From Raphanus sativus (lineage: Eukaryota > Streptophyta > Magnoliopsida > Brassicales > Brassicaceae): DNA of 64,000 nucleotides. Below the pieces are notes generated by a model, which was not told where the DNA came from, made no database searches, and worked only from the letters and a program-made list of their open reading frames with translations. The stretch spans positions 24,654,293 to 24,718,292 of the forward strand of contig NC_079514.1 in assembly GCF_000801105.2 (NCBI RefSeq), given 5' to 3'. The position numbers and the translations under genes were made by a program. Below, in pieces: positions 21,700-31,877 of the stretch; position 1 is the stretch's first letter, and every line of letters begins with the position of its first letter.

Positions 21700-22816
21700 T
21701 CACATAGTCCCTACTATATAACTATATATACATATATATGACAGTTCTCAGCATCAATCATTTCACACAATCGTTGAATCCTCTATTATCCTATTTCTAG
21801 TTTAACAATCAATATCAATTATGAACACACAAGACTCTCAAACAGACTCGATTCACAGAGACTCTCATGTTTCGAAACTACACTTTCCATAATGGTAGTA
21901 CTAAACTAGCTCGGGATTTAACGGAGTAACCCTCACCTTAGCAAATGAAGAGAAGTGGTATCTATGAACTACAACTGATCAAATAGACTCCAAATCTGAA
22001 ACCAGGGTGAAATTCTGAGTCAGAACGCCTTTCGAACGGATGAAAACGGTTATGGTCAAGGTTTACGGAAAAGTCAACTCGTTGGTCAAAGGTCAATCTG
22101 GTCAACCCTTGACCAGAAATCAATTTGACATAACTGATCGGTTTAACCTAACCGACTTTAACCGAAATGAAATTAATTTAGACCGGGTCAAACCAGTCAA
22201 CCGACCGGTTTACTGAGTCAACTCGGTTGACTCGCAGAGTTGACTCGCCGAGTTGACCGAGTCACCGGCGAGTCACTGGCGACGATCACCGGCGGCGACG
22301 GCGGAGGCTTACCGGCGATGGCAGTCCGGCGGCGGAGAAGCGACGGACCGGCGGCGGATCAGCGGTGCTCTGGCGGCGGCGACGGTGGCGAACGGCGGCG
22401 GCGAAGCGGTGGTCCGGTGGTGGCGGAGGCGATTTCCGGTGAAACTTTGGAGGGCTCGCCCGGCTTCGTCCGAGCTCCGATTGCGACGATTCTGGTGGCT
22501 ATGGATTCGTCTCGACGAGAGGAATACGATGGTGGGTTTGCATGCACGAGATTCGCAACGGTTAGAAAGTTATGGACGATTTAATAAACGCACGAAACTA
22601 AACTCAAATGCATGGCGGTTCCCGGCGCTTACCGACTACAACGAACGGTGGTGATGAGCTTGGCTTGGTCTTGGCGTGTGGTGGCTCCGGCGAGCTCTGG
22701 TGGTGGCTCAATCTAGCAAAGGTTCTCCACTCTCTTCTTGAACTCTCTCCTTAGCTCTTTCTCTATAACTTCTTTTTTTTTTCTTTGCAGGAGGAGAAAT
22801 CAAAGTTGGAGCTGAG

Positions 22817-22825
22817 TATTTATAG
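22817..22825 (-). promoter_or_regulatory. TATA-like box in LTR
   Basis: CTATAAATA on the minus strand, about 80 bp inside the start of the LTR (U3 side), in a suitable place for the LTR promoter. Confidence 0.5.
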
Positions 22826-22903
22826 GCAAACAATTGGGTTTTCGTAAACGCTTGATACTTAGCCGGCTAAAAGTTTTTCGATACTGAAATTCGGGTCGTT
22901 ACA

Positions 22904-22914
22904 ATTCTCCCCCA
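22904..22914 (-). other. Polypurine tract of the RPL3-disrupting element
   Basis: The minus strand reads TGGGGGAGAAT directly before the LTR start TGTAACGACC. Confidence 0.82.
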
Positions 22915-23808
22915 CTTATAAGGAATTCGTCCCTGAATTCGAATATGGAGTTGACATGTCCAATATCATTGTAACAAACTCCGGATACCAAATCTGCTCT
23001 CTTTGAAGTCTTCTCCTAAACTCCGTCTCTCTCTCAATGAACTCAGACAAACATAGTATTATTCTCTTAAATGATTTCACTTGGTGATCCGTAATCATCA
23101 CTGGTCGAAAAGATGCTTACAATCTCTTTAAGGTCATATGGCAACAGCTGTAAAACAAGCTCTGACTCTCTCACGACTTCTTCAAAATAGATACATTAAA
23201 CACGTCTTGAAATTCTGATAACTCTGCTGATAAATCCAATCTCTAAGAACTGCTCCAAACCGCTCCAAAAATAAGATATGATAACATGTACTTCGGTTTA
23301 AGCTTCTTCAACTTCCGTGTCTTAGCTCCTCCTTGAAATGTCTTCATTTTAGGTATATTTATTCACTGGCCTGAAACTCCAAATCCTTACGACGCATATA
23401 TGCATAACTTCTTTTCACGGTCATGGCTTTCCCAAGGCCAAACTTGAGCATGTCCATTTACTCTACCATCTCTTGAGCCATTACGGTTTCTACCTCACGT
23501 CGCTCCCCCACTTTTGTCTTCAACAAAGCGGTGTGCAAGAAAACTTACTGTAAATGACTTCATACGGTGCCATCTTAATACTCGAAAAGACAACTGGTAC
23601 ATCACAATGAATACTGATTGCTCTAAAACTCTCTTTGTCTTCTTTTAAAGATACACCGAAGACGCTAAGACTTGACGACATGTGAACTCACAAATCTGTG
23701 GGAAGCTTCCGTGTCGAACAAGGTGCGAGCTAACTTACTTCTAACCAAAACCGAACTACACGAGATTTTTGCTAACTACACAGATAATTACGAGACCACA
23801 ACAAATAC
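22904..23808 (-). pseudogene. Pol remnant: protease active-site piece joined to integrase C-terminus
   Basis: Right to left, a short piece LARTLFDTEASHRFVSSH (about 23735-23680) is the retropepsin active site, with DTEAS in place of DTGAS (Glu codon 23707-23709). Soon after, MAPYEVIYSKFSCTPLC appears, a degenerate form of the conserved end of the integrase core, then many stops to DHQVKSFKR near 23090 and IQGRIPYKWGRIVT at the PPT. RT, RNase H and most of integrase are missing. Confidence 0.7.
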
Positions 23809-24130
23809 TTAACACAAACAAGTATGATAAAGATACATACCCGCTATCAGATCAGCTCCCTGGTGATCTCCCACCGTGAACACACGTGGAGCGATGGCTA
23901 GGCGCTTCGGTGGTGGTGGAAGCGCTGCATTGCCTCTCCTCGGGCAATCTCTGAAGATATGACATGGCTGGTCACAACCATAACAGTTCCTAGCTGCTGC
24001 TCCTGGTGCTGCTGGCGCTATAAACGGGGTAACTAGTGGCTTTCGGCAGTTTCTAGAAACATGCCCGAACAACCCACAATTGTGGCACTGGATACTCGGC
24101 TGATCCCATGTCCTCTTCTGTGACCCTGAA
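23809..24130 (-). pseudogene. Gag zinc knuckles of the RPL3-disrupting element
   Basis: Two CCHC knuckles: CHNCGLFGHVSRNC and CYGCDQPCHIFRDC, then RRGNAALPPPPKRL and VGDHQGADLIAG. These bind retroelement RNA. The frame is the continuation of gag at 29214-30234, split by the nested element at 24131-29213. After LIAG the frame leaves the family pattern, at a GTATGT sequence. Confidence 0.8.
24126..24130. repeat. Target-site duplication CTGAA, left copy
   Basis: CTGAA at 24126-24130 and 29214-29218 flanks the nested element. Confidence 0.9.
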
Positions 24131-25121
24131 TGATAGAACCAAAATCGGGATCACTCTTTCGGTAAGGTTGATATGGACTCTGATCCGGAAGGATAGAGAA
24201 CTGGTGGGATGAATGGTGACACAAAGGGTTGCGGAAGGCCCGATGATACTACCAGACTTCAAATGTTGCCGGATGTGACGCACCGGTCCAACAAAGGAAG
24301 GATCGAGACTTGGAGATAACCTCACCAAGAAACTAGAAATGTTCTAAACAAAGAACAATGAGAGAAAACTCAAAAGAGAAATAAGAAAATCGATGTGTTT
24401 TTATTCATGAGAGACATCACATATATATAGTGTTTGTGAGTCAAAGAAACATAAAGAGAAATGTTGGAAAAGACAACATAGAAAATATAAATCAATGAAA
24501 ACAAGACATAGATTTCTGAATTTTGACTAAGACTGGTCAAGGTGCGGATCCTCATGTTGACTGGTCCAGATTCATAAGAATGTCCAGATTCATTCAGAGG
24601 TGTCCAAGTTCATGCTGTGATGATCAGGTCGTGCACACCATGCTGGGAAAGATACGGACACACGCGGGATGATCCACACATGTCTGAATTCGCGAGAACT
24701 GAACATCATCTGAGTTGTACATGACATAACTCCCTCATCTGAACTCCGTTTGATCTGATTCTTCTTCGAGGAGTTCCATAATTGAGTTGAGCACATTCTC
24801 CAAGTAGTTTCAAGCGAAGAAACATCATGGTTTAGAAGATATGCTTCGAACAATGAACGTATATCTGTGTTGCTTCTCGGGTGGTTTGATGGTCGAACCA
24901 GCTCGGAAGGTCGAACCAACTTGCTCAGCTCGTCCGGGTGAGTGTTATTCCAGCTCAGCTCGTCCATGATAGTGTCAGTCCAGCTCACTTGAGTATTCAG
25001 CTCATCCAAGATTGCATAATCTGATGAGAAAACCTCGGCTAGGTCTAGCTGGTCGACAAGGTCACCATCTTGGACCGTGTCCATGAACCAAGAAGGACGG
25101 TGCTGGATTTTGGGTGCATCA
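24131..25121 (-). repeat. 3' LTR of the 680-codon-ORF element
   Basis: 991 bp, plus strand TGATAGAACC..GGGTGCATCA. A TATATATA stretch near 24420-24428 could serve as TATA box. The LTR keeps a long open frame on the minus strand that runs in from the interior. Confidence 0.9.
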
Positions 25122-25648
25122 TACTCTCCCTCTTCAAAAGGATTTGTCCTCAAATCCATTTTACCTGAATCAAAAGAGAATGAATCAGACAAAAAGAATT
25201 TTAAAAACAAGTAAAATTCAATGAAAGATAAACTTGGAGAGAAACTTCCTTGGAGTTTTGAACTTGCTCTCCTCAAGTATTTCCAGTTCCATGTTCCAAT
25301 AACACAAGTGTTTGGTCGTCGTCCTCTGCTTGCTTCCATCTTTGGTTCAGTGCTGGCAGATTGCTCCAACAGTTTCAGTTCCTGTGACAAAGAAACAAGA
25401 CTACTCGGCTGTACCGGTTCAAGATGGTTAACTTCATCACAAAACCGTTTATTTTCAAGAACAATATCAGAATAAGAAGAAGAAAGTAAACACTTAGCTT
25501 CCAAGATGTTTCTGAGAAAGGTTTGGGTCATACGACTGTGTAATTGATCTCCTGGTCGCCAAGGTCTGGTTTGAAGCTGATTGGATCGGCTAGCTTCCCA
25601 TTGAAGCAAGTGTAGAACAGGTTTGGCCGGTTTTAGAGAATGGATCAT
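24590..25648 (-). CDS. Second ORF of the non-autonomous element, running into its LTR
   Basis: 352 codons from Met 25648. The first ~160 residues match nothing I know. Residues about 164-180 read MDLRTNPFEEGEYDAPK, the C-terminal tail of chromovirus pol polyproteins, encoded over the PPT. The last ~185 residues lie in the LTR (WFMDTVQDGDLVDQLDLAEV..). The same LTR-encoded frame is open in the other LTR (28682-29176). It is probably a leftover pol tail rather than a functional gene. Confidence 0.4.
   Translation of the reverse strand: MIHSLKPAKPVLHLLQWEASRSNQLQTRPWRPGDQLHSRMTQTFLRNILEAKCLLSSSYSDIVLENKRFCDEVNHLEPVQPSSLVSLSQELKLLEQSASTEPKMEASRGRRPNTCVIGTWNWKYLRRASSKLQGSFSPSLSFIEFYLFLKFFLSDSFSFDSGKMDLRTNPFEEGEYDAPKIQHRPSWFMDTVQDGDLVDQLDLAEVFSSDYAILDELNTQVSWTDTIMDELSWNNTHPDELSKLVRPSELVRPSNHPRSNTDIRSLFEAYLLNHDVSSLETTWRMCSTQLWNSSKKNQIKRSSDEGVMSCTTQMMFSSREFRHVWIIPRVSVSFPAWCARPDHHSMNLDTSE
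25122..25135 (-). other. Polypurine tract of the 680-codon-ORF element
   Basis: The minus strand reads GAAGAGGGAGAGTA directly before the LTR start TGATGCACCC. Confidence 0.8.
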
Positions 25649-25666
25649 AACTTCATGATTCCGTGG

Positions 25667-27709
25667 CTATTTTTCCTGATATTGAGCTTCCTGGAAAGAG
25701 GAGAGATTCATCTTGAATCCTATGATTGGCTTTGGCTCAGGCCGCTTCTTCACAAGGCTTGAATCTGCTTCAAAAGCTGGGTACTCGCAGATAGATGGAC
25801 TGGTAAACCGCCTGTTTGAAAAATTCATAACTCCTTCCTCCGTGAAGCTTTTCAAGGGATTCCAAGCCTCAGTGAAACCTTGGGGAGTTGGCTTTCCAGG
25901 AAAATTGGAGTCGAGACGAAAGACCTTCTGGAAGTCGAGATACTCTTCGTGGACTGAACTTCTGTCGCTGGCATCTCCAAGGTAGCCGGTTTGGACAACA
26001 ATACTTCTCCAAAACTCAGGCTGTTGGGCACGATCAATGCGTTCATTCAGAGGCTGAACCTGTCTTTCCTGGATACTCAAAACAAACACTAAAAGACCAG
26101 GATCATATGTGCAAGAGAGATACTTGTTCAAATCAAAAATCAAGATATCTTTTCCAAGAACAAGAAGCACACATTTCAGCCTTTCAAGATGATCATCAAA
26201 ATAGATGTTACAGACCAGAATATTCTCAAGACATGCAAAAATATTAGACATTTTCAGAAAGTGCATATCCTGCTCAACATCTGAACACACAAGCTTAAGT
26301 TCAGATTGAGAAACATTTATCAAAGACTTAAGAGACTTATCAAAGAATGTGTTGTAAACCAAAATATCATCAAGGCTCAAAACAACACATTGATCACGAG
26401 ATGATCTCAAAAGATGCCAAGTTTTATCAGTTTCAAAACACACAAGATCAGGCTGCAAAACATAATCACAAGAATCAAGATCACAAAAATCATTTTCAGT
26501 TCTAAGTGATTCATGTTCCAGCAACTTCTTAACCAAAATTTCGTCCAAGGCACAAGAGGATGCAAATAAATTATCAGTGATCAGTGCATGAATATAAGAA
26601 CTCAGATCAAAGTCATTTCCTTTGAAAACAAACGAATCAAAAGAGTTTCTAGCACAGAAATCGGTTTGTTGCAAGCTAAGATCAAATGACTTTTCAAGAG
26701 AATGAAAACCTTTGTTGTGTTCCAATAACTGATCAAAGCTCAAAATAATTCTAGAATTGATGCCATTGACATTTTGAAAACATTGTTGATCAAGAAGTTC
26801 ATCAGGTTTAAAATTTTCAAAAGAATTAATTATGTTTTCAAAAACTGATTTTGAAACACAAAATTCTTTCATCTTGTCAAGACCAAAACGAGTCACATCA
26901 TGAGAACTGATCTTGACAAACATTTCAGGCAGAGAATTAAGCAAATCAAGTTTCTCACAGTGCTCTTGAATGTCAGTGGATAAATTGGGAGGAGTTGTGC
27001 CGGGATCAAAGCAAAGATGACTGTCCATGTTGATGCTTGGTGCTTCCTCATCAAAGACTGGACCAAGATCGTCTTCCTCATCAAATATGGGACCTAGATC
27101 ATCATCCAAAGGTGTCCTAGTGCCAGGAAGTCGTCCATGATGTGGATGGTTGAATGGCTCTTCCTCAAAATCCTGTGATCTAAGAATAAGACTGCTCGGA
27201 AGCTCCGGCTCAAAACAGGTTAGTTTACTATCAAGCATCAACTCAGATTCAGGAGTAGGAAAATCACAAGTATCCTCACAATTCATCAGACTTTCAGATG
27301 GCTCATCATCATATTCATCAAAAATTGGTAATAAATCTGAAAAATCTTTTAGATCTTCAAAGCTGCATTCAGATTTACCTTGAGTTTTCTCATTGATGAA
27401 CAAGGATGGCTCAGCTACATGTGCACGTGTGGATGTGCTCTCCTTATGGACCTGGTTGATGTCCTTGAGGGCTTTCATCATTCCCTTCTCAAAGTTATCA
27501 CAAAACTCTTGGACATCAAACTGGAGCAATCCCCTCCTTGGATCAGCCACATCTCTAGATGATCTAGAATGCTCTCTACATCTTTGGTTTGGCTTTTCCT
27601 GCACACTAACAAACTCATCAAAATTATTCAAAGGAGATTTAAATGGAGTTTGAGAGACAGAATTTCGTGGGGGCTTCTCCTTGCTACTTCTCCGGTGAAG
27701 ACCAAACAT
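25667..27709 (-). CDS. 680-residue protein of unknown function in a young LTR element
   Basis: Uninterrupted from Met 27709 (MFGLHRRSSKEKPPRN) to the stop at 25667. I recognise no enzyme, capsid or zinc-knuckle motif. Visible features: a basic N-terminus (1-60); an acidic middle with FDEYDDEP (130-137) and a duplicated block DDDLGPIFDEE / DDLGPVFDEE (202-222); then leucine-, aspartate- and phenylalanine-rich repeats of the form LSLDDILVYNTFFDKSL (444-460), CLENILVCNIYFDDHLERL (493-511) and LSFDQLLEHNKGF (323-335); and a basic, proline-rich tail (600-680). No signal peptide. Similar proteins occur, as I recall, among crucifer hypothetical proteins. The frame is far too long to be open by chance at this base composition. 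Confidence 0.7.
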   Translation of the reverse strand: MFGLHRRSSKEKPPRNSVSQTPFKSPLNNFDEFVSVQEKPNQRCREHSRSSRDVADPRRGLLQFDVQEFCDNFEKGMMKALKDINQVHKESTSTRAHVAEPSLFINEKTQGKSECSFEDLKDFSDLLPIFDEYDDEPSESLMNCEDTCDFPTPESELMLDSKLTCFEPELPSSLILRSQDFEEEPFNHPHHGRLPGTRTPLDDDLGPIFDEEDDLGPVFDEEAPSINMDSHLCFDPGTTPPNLSTDIQEHCEKLDLLNSLPEMFVKISSHDVTRFGLDKMKEFCVSKSVFENIINSFENFKPDELLDQQCFQNVNGINSRIILSFDQLLEHNKGFHSLEKSFDLSLQQTDFCARNSFDSFVFKGNDFDLSSYIHALITDNLFASSCALDEILVKKLLEHESLRTENDFCDLDSCDYVLQPDLVCFETDKTWHLLRSSRDQCVVLSLDDILVYNTFFDKSLKSLINVSQSELKLVCSDVEQDMHFLKMSNIFACLENILVCNIYFDDHLERLKCVLLVLGKDILIFDLNKYLSCTYDPGLLVFVLSIQERQVQPLNERIDRAQQPEFWRSIVVQTGYLGDASDRSSVHEEYLDFQKVFRLDSNFPGKPTPQGFTEAWNPLKSFTEEGVMNFSNRRFTSPSICEYPAFEADSSLVKKRPEPKPIIGFKMNLSSFQEAQYQEK

Positions 27710-28207
27710 TGTAACCTGAAAATCTCAACACAAAAGTTAGTAGTTAAAATTCCTCACTCTCTCAAGTGTTTAATCTTACCCACTCAAGTGTTTTCTCTCA
27801 GATTTATGGTGATCACACAGTTTCTTCTCAAGGTTCTAAGAGAACAGATCAAAGAATCCCAATGGGCAAATCCAAGCAAGATCAAAGATTTAAGATAGAA
27901 AGATAAGAGATTTCAAAGGGGAACCCGCCTTAACCACCTCAAAGGCCGGGTTTCTCTTCGGCCAGCAGGCTTTCTCTTCCACCACCAATCCACAAAAAAC
28001 AAACTTTGAATCTTTGAATCTTCGAAACCTTTCCTTTTTTTTTTTAATCGGAATTTTTTTTTTTTTTTTCTCTTTTCTGTTTTTTTTTTTTTTTTTTATA
28101 TGGTGGATGGTAATGAGGGGCCCGGGTTCAAGATAGATAGATGAAGAAGTGTTTAGAAGAAATGGAGAGATGAGAAAAATGGATAGAAATAGAGTTACCG
28201 GAAGAGT
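27710..28207 (-). other. 5' leader of the 680-codon-ORF element, with poly(A) tracts
   Basis: Between PBS and ORF the minus strand has runs of 11 to 19 A (plus-strand T-runs at about 28026-28100). No other gene. Confidence 0.7.
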
Positions 28208-28220
28208 GGCTCTGATACCA
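28208..28220 (-). other. Primer binding site of the 680-codon-ORF element
   Basis: The minus strand reads TGGTATCAGAGCC two bases after the 5' LTR; initiator tRNA-Met type. Confidence 0.88.
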
Positions 28221-28222
28221 CT

Positions 28223-29213
28223 TGATAGAACCAAAATCGGGATCACTCTTTCGGTAAGGTTGATATGGACTCTGATCCGGAAGGATAGAGAACTGGTGGG
28301 ATGAATGGTGACACAAAGGGTTGCGGAAGGCCCGATGATACTACCAGACTTCAAATGTTGCCGGATGTGACGCACCGGTCCAACAAAGGAAGGATCGAGA
28401 CTTGGAGATAACCTCACCAAGAAACTAGAAATGTTCTAAACAAAGAACAATGAGAGAAAACTCAAAAGAGAAATAAGAAAATCGATGTGTTTTTATTCAT
28501 GAGAGACATCACATATATATAGTGTTTGTGAGTCAAAGAAACATAAAGAGAAATGTTGGAAAAGACAACATAGAAAATATAAATCAATGAAAACAAGACA
28601 TAGATTTCTGAATTTTGACTAAGACTGGTCAAGGTGCGGATCCTCATGTTGACTGGTCCAGATTCATAAGAATGTCCAGATTCATTCAGAGGTGTCCAAG
28701 TTCATCCTGTGATGATCAGGTCGTGCACACCATGCTGGGAAACATACGGACACACGCGGGATGATCCACACATGTCTGAATTCGCGAGAACTGAACATCA
28801 TCTGAGTTGTACATGACATAACTCCCTCATCTGAACTCCGTTTGATCTGATTCTTCTTCGAGGAGTTCCATAATTGAGTTGAGCACATTCTCCAAGTGGT
28901 TTCAAGCGAAGAAACATCATGGTTTAGAAGATATGCTTCGAACAATGAACGTATATCTGTGTTGCTTCTCGGGTGGTTTGATGGTCGAACCAGCTCGGAA
29001 GGTCGAACCAACTTGCTCAGCTCGTCCGGGTGAGTGTTAGTCCAGCTCAGCTCGTCCATGATAGTGTCAGTCCAGCTCACTTGAGTATTCAGCTCATCCA
29101 AGATTGCATAATCTGATGAGAAAACCTCGGCTAGGTCTAGCTGGTCGACAAGGTCACCATCTTGGACCGTGTCCATGAACCAAGAAGGACGGTGCTGGAT
29201 TTTGGGTGCATCA
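28223..29213 (-). repeat. 5' LTR of the 680-codon-ORF element
   Basis: 991 bp, near-identical to 24131-25121, followed by TSD CTGAA at 29214-29218. Confidence 0.9.
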
Positions 29214-30234
29214 CTGAAGCTCCTTCAGACTTAGGCTGAGCTGCCTTGTTGAACTTCTGCTCCGCTGTAATACATTTCTCTTGCACAACGGCCTTCTCTA
29301 CCAGATCCTCCAAACTGGTATATGTGACCATACTGCACCTACCGTGAAGTTCTACTCGCATCCCTTTTAAGAACCTCCTGATCAGATCCTCCTCATCCAT
29401 ACCGTTACCCGCAAATCGGTGAAGCTGGCGAAACTCGTGCTCATACTCTCTGACAGACTTTCCACCCTGCCTGAAACTCTCAAAATCGTTCTTCTTCTCA
29501 TCCAAAGCTTCTCTTGGAAAATACTTCTTGTTGAATGCATACATGAAATCCTCATAAGTCATCTCGCCACGGTGCATCACTCGCACTCCATCCCACCACA
29601 CTGCTGCATCTCCGCGTAAATACAACTCAACAATCCTAAGCTTGTGTCTTGGTGGGCATGAGATAGTGTTCAAACACTTATCCAAACTGTGCCTCCAATC
29701 GTGAGCAAGTGTAGGGTCCGTGGTACCACTGAAATGCTCCAAGTTCACATACTTCATCTGTGACAACACCCTGATAAATGTTTCATCAACCTCGGGTACA
29801 TGCACTGGGAAAACAGGCGGCGGCGGTGGAACCTGAAAGACCCCTGGAACCGGCTGAATAGGAACATGCGGATACTGTGGCGCTGGGGCCTGCTGAGCTG
29901 GAACCTGATGATCATGCTGAACCTGAACTGGCGGAACCTGCTGCATATGAATCTGCGGACCCTGCTGCACATGATTCTGAGGACCATGCGAAACCTGCTG
30001 AGCTGCAGCCATCTGTCGAGCAACTTCTTGAGCAGCTACTCGGGCAGCCTCCTAGGCGGCTTGTCTGGCTGCCTCTTGGGCAATCTGCTGAACTGACTCC
30101 TGAATCATCCGTCTCATGGCATCCTGATCAATCTGCGGAGCAACGGGCTGCGGAACCTCGGGCTGAACATGCTCATCCTGAGCCTCTCTAGCATCTCTAG
30201 CGATCTGAGCACGGGTAACTCTCCTCGGCGGCAT
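29214..30234 (-). pseudogene. Gag of the RPL3-disrupting gypsy element
   Basis: Starts MPPRRVTRAQIARDA (Met 30234). A TAG lies in frame just before 30052 (..EAARQAA*EAAR). A Q/H/P-rich linker follows, then a capsid domain with FSGTTDPTLAHDWRHSL, ELYLRGDAAVWWDGVR, FMYAFNKKYFPREALDEKK and SVREYEHEFRQLHRFAG. This is a typical chromovirus gag. The frame is cut at 29214 by the nested element and resumes with zinc knuckles at 24130. Confidence 0.85.
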
Positions 30235-30426
30235 CTAAAATGAAGGCAAACGAGTTAACTTCTAACTAAATCCAACAATTAAAGGAGTGATATCAAACGG
30301 AAAAGTGCTATTTTATTTTATTTGTAAAATCCCCACATCCCCATAAACATTTGAAAACCGATTAAAACCGAATAAAAACCAAGTCTCCAAAGATCGCCAT
30401 CCCGGGTCGGAGCCGGGACGGAACAC

Positions 30427-30439
30427 GGCTCTGATACCA
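30427..30439 (-). other. Primer binding site of the RPL3-disrupting element
   Basis: The minus strand reads TGGTATCAGAGCC four bases after the 5' LTR; initiator tRNA-Met type. Confidence 0.88.
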
Positions 30440-31037
30440 AAACTGACGCGACTGCGTCTAGCTAATATAAATGCGGAATTAAAATAATAATAAATAAAGA
30501 ATAGCACAGCGGAAATAATAATAATAATAATAATACGGATAATAAAATCCACGTCATATCGTAAAGTCAAATACAATACCATAAAGTCAAATCCGAAAAT
30601 AAACATCCGAAATATCGATAACAGCATAAGCCCGAAGGCTGAAATAAGAAATAACATAAACTATAGAAGTCCAAAGGCCTGAAGGCCCAATAACGATAAA
30701 AGATAAAATGATAAATGATAAAGCCCACGAGTCCAAATAGTAGCACTAGTCCGATATGATCACTCCTGCTCATCGGTCTCACCTGAAAGGAGGAAAAAAA
30801 AGAGGGGTGAGCAACAGGAGAGTCGCTCAGTGAGGTATGGGATGCTAAACCGCAAACCACTAACTTAGTACATAGCACTACGACTATGTAGGCCTAGCTC
30901 TAGCATGAAACAAACACAGTGTCTAGACCACAAAGAACAATCAATAAGAGACTAGAAAACTATCCACATACAGCCCATGCGCTTATAGTACACAGCTACT
31001 CTCTGCACCACGCATATCCTCATAAGGATATAGATAA

Positions 31038-31263
31038 CCGCTGCGTCACTAGTACAGTATGTCTCTGTACCACCGCACTACCACCCGCTGCGTCGATAGT
31101 ACAAACGTCTTTGTACCTCCGCACAAATCCCGCTGCGTCGCTAGCTTAGACGTCTCTGGGCCCCCGCACAAACACCCACTGCGTCGATAGTACAAACGTC
31201 TTTGTACCCCCGCACAAACACCCGCTGCGTCGATAGCTCAGATATCTCCGAACCCCCGCACAA
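31038..31263. repeat. 45-bp minisatellite, five units, in LTR
   Basis: Same unit as 21520-21699, with one unit more. It documents gain or loss of a unit since insertion. Confidence 0.85.
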
Positions 31264-31872
31264 TCACATAGTCCCTACTATATAACTATATATACATATA
31301 TATGACAGTTCTCAGCATCAATCATTTCACACAATCGTTGAATCCTCTATTATCCTATTTCCGGTTTAACAATCAATATCAATTATGAACACACAAGACT
31401 CTCAAACAGACTCGATTCACAGAGACTATCATGTTTCGAAACTACACTTTCCATAATGGTAGTACTAAACTAGCTCGGGATTTAACGGAGTAACCCTCAC
31501 CTTAGCAAATGAAGAGAAGTGGTATCTATTAACTCCAACTGATCAAATAGACTCCAAATCTGAAACCAGGGTGAAATTCTGAGTCAGAACGCCTTTCGAA
31601 CGGATGAAAACGGTTATGGTCAAGGTTTACGGAAAAGTCAACTCACTGGTCAAAGGTCAATCTGGTCAACCCTTGACCATAAATCAATTTGACATAACCG
31701 ATCGGTTTAACCTAACCGACTCTAACCAAAATGAAATTAATTTAGACCGGGTCAAACCAGTCAACCGACCGGTTTACCGAGTCAACCGAGTTGACTCGCA
31801 GAGTTGACTCGGCCGAGTTGACCGAGTCACCGGCGAGTCACTGGCGGCGATCACCGGCGGCGACGGCGGAGG

Positions 31873-31877
31873 CTTAC
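31873..31877. repeat. Target-site duplication CTTAC, left copy
   Basis: CTTAC at 31873-31877 and 33625-33629 flanks the TRIM-like element. Confidence 0.92.

Larger units (their letters stand above)
24131..29213 (-). mobile_element. Young non-autonomous LTR element carrying an unknown 680-codon ORF
   Basis: Two 991-bp LTRs (24131-25121, 28223-29213) differ at only about four positions by eye, and the 5-bp TSD is perfect. PBS is TGGTATCAGAGCC (28208-28220) and the PPT is at 25122-25135. The 3.1-kb interior has no gag, protease, RT or integrase. It holds a 680-codon ORF (25667-27709) and a second frame (25648 into the LTR) that includes MDLRTNPFEEGEYDAP, the usual chromovirus pol C-terminus coded across the PPT. 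I infer a chromovirus derivative whose coding interior was replaced. LTR starts match those of the TRIM-like element at 31878-33624. Confidence 0.85.

Noticed and set aside
22240..22654. Overlapping open frames rich in Arg/Gly in the GC-rich LTR tract (also 33638-33974)
   Set aside because: They lie in a (CGG)n-like repeat of the LTR in several frames on both strands; composition, not coding, explains the lack of stops.
24053..24328. ORFs in LTRs shared between elements (also 27890-28420, 31926-32108, 32895-33077)
   Set aside because: Repeated LTR sequence read through; they overlap PBS or TSD borders and have no protein family.
30427..30439. TGGTATCAGAGCC taken as part of a tRNA gene
   Set aside because: No cloverleaf or B box around it; it sits at an LTR border and is a primer binding site.
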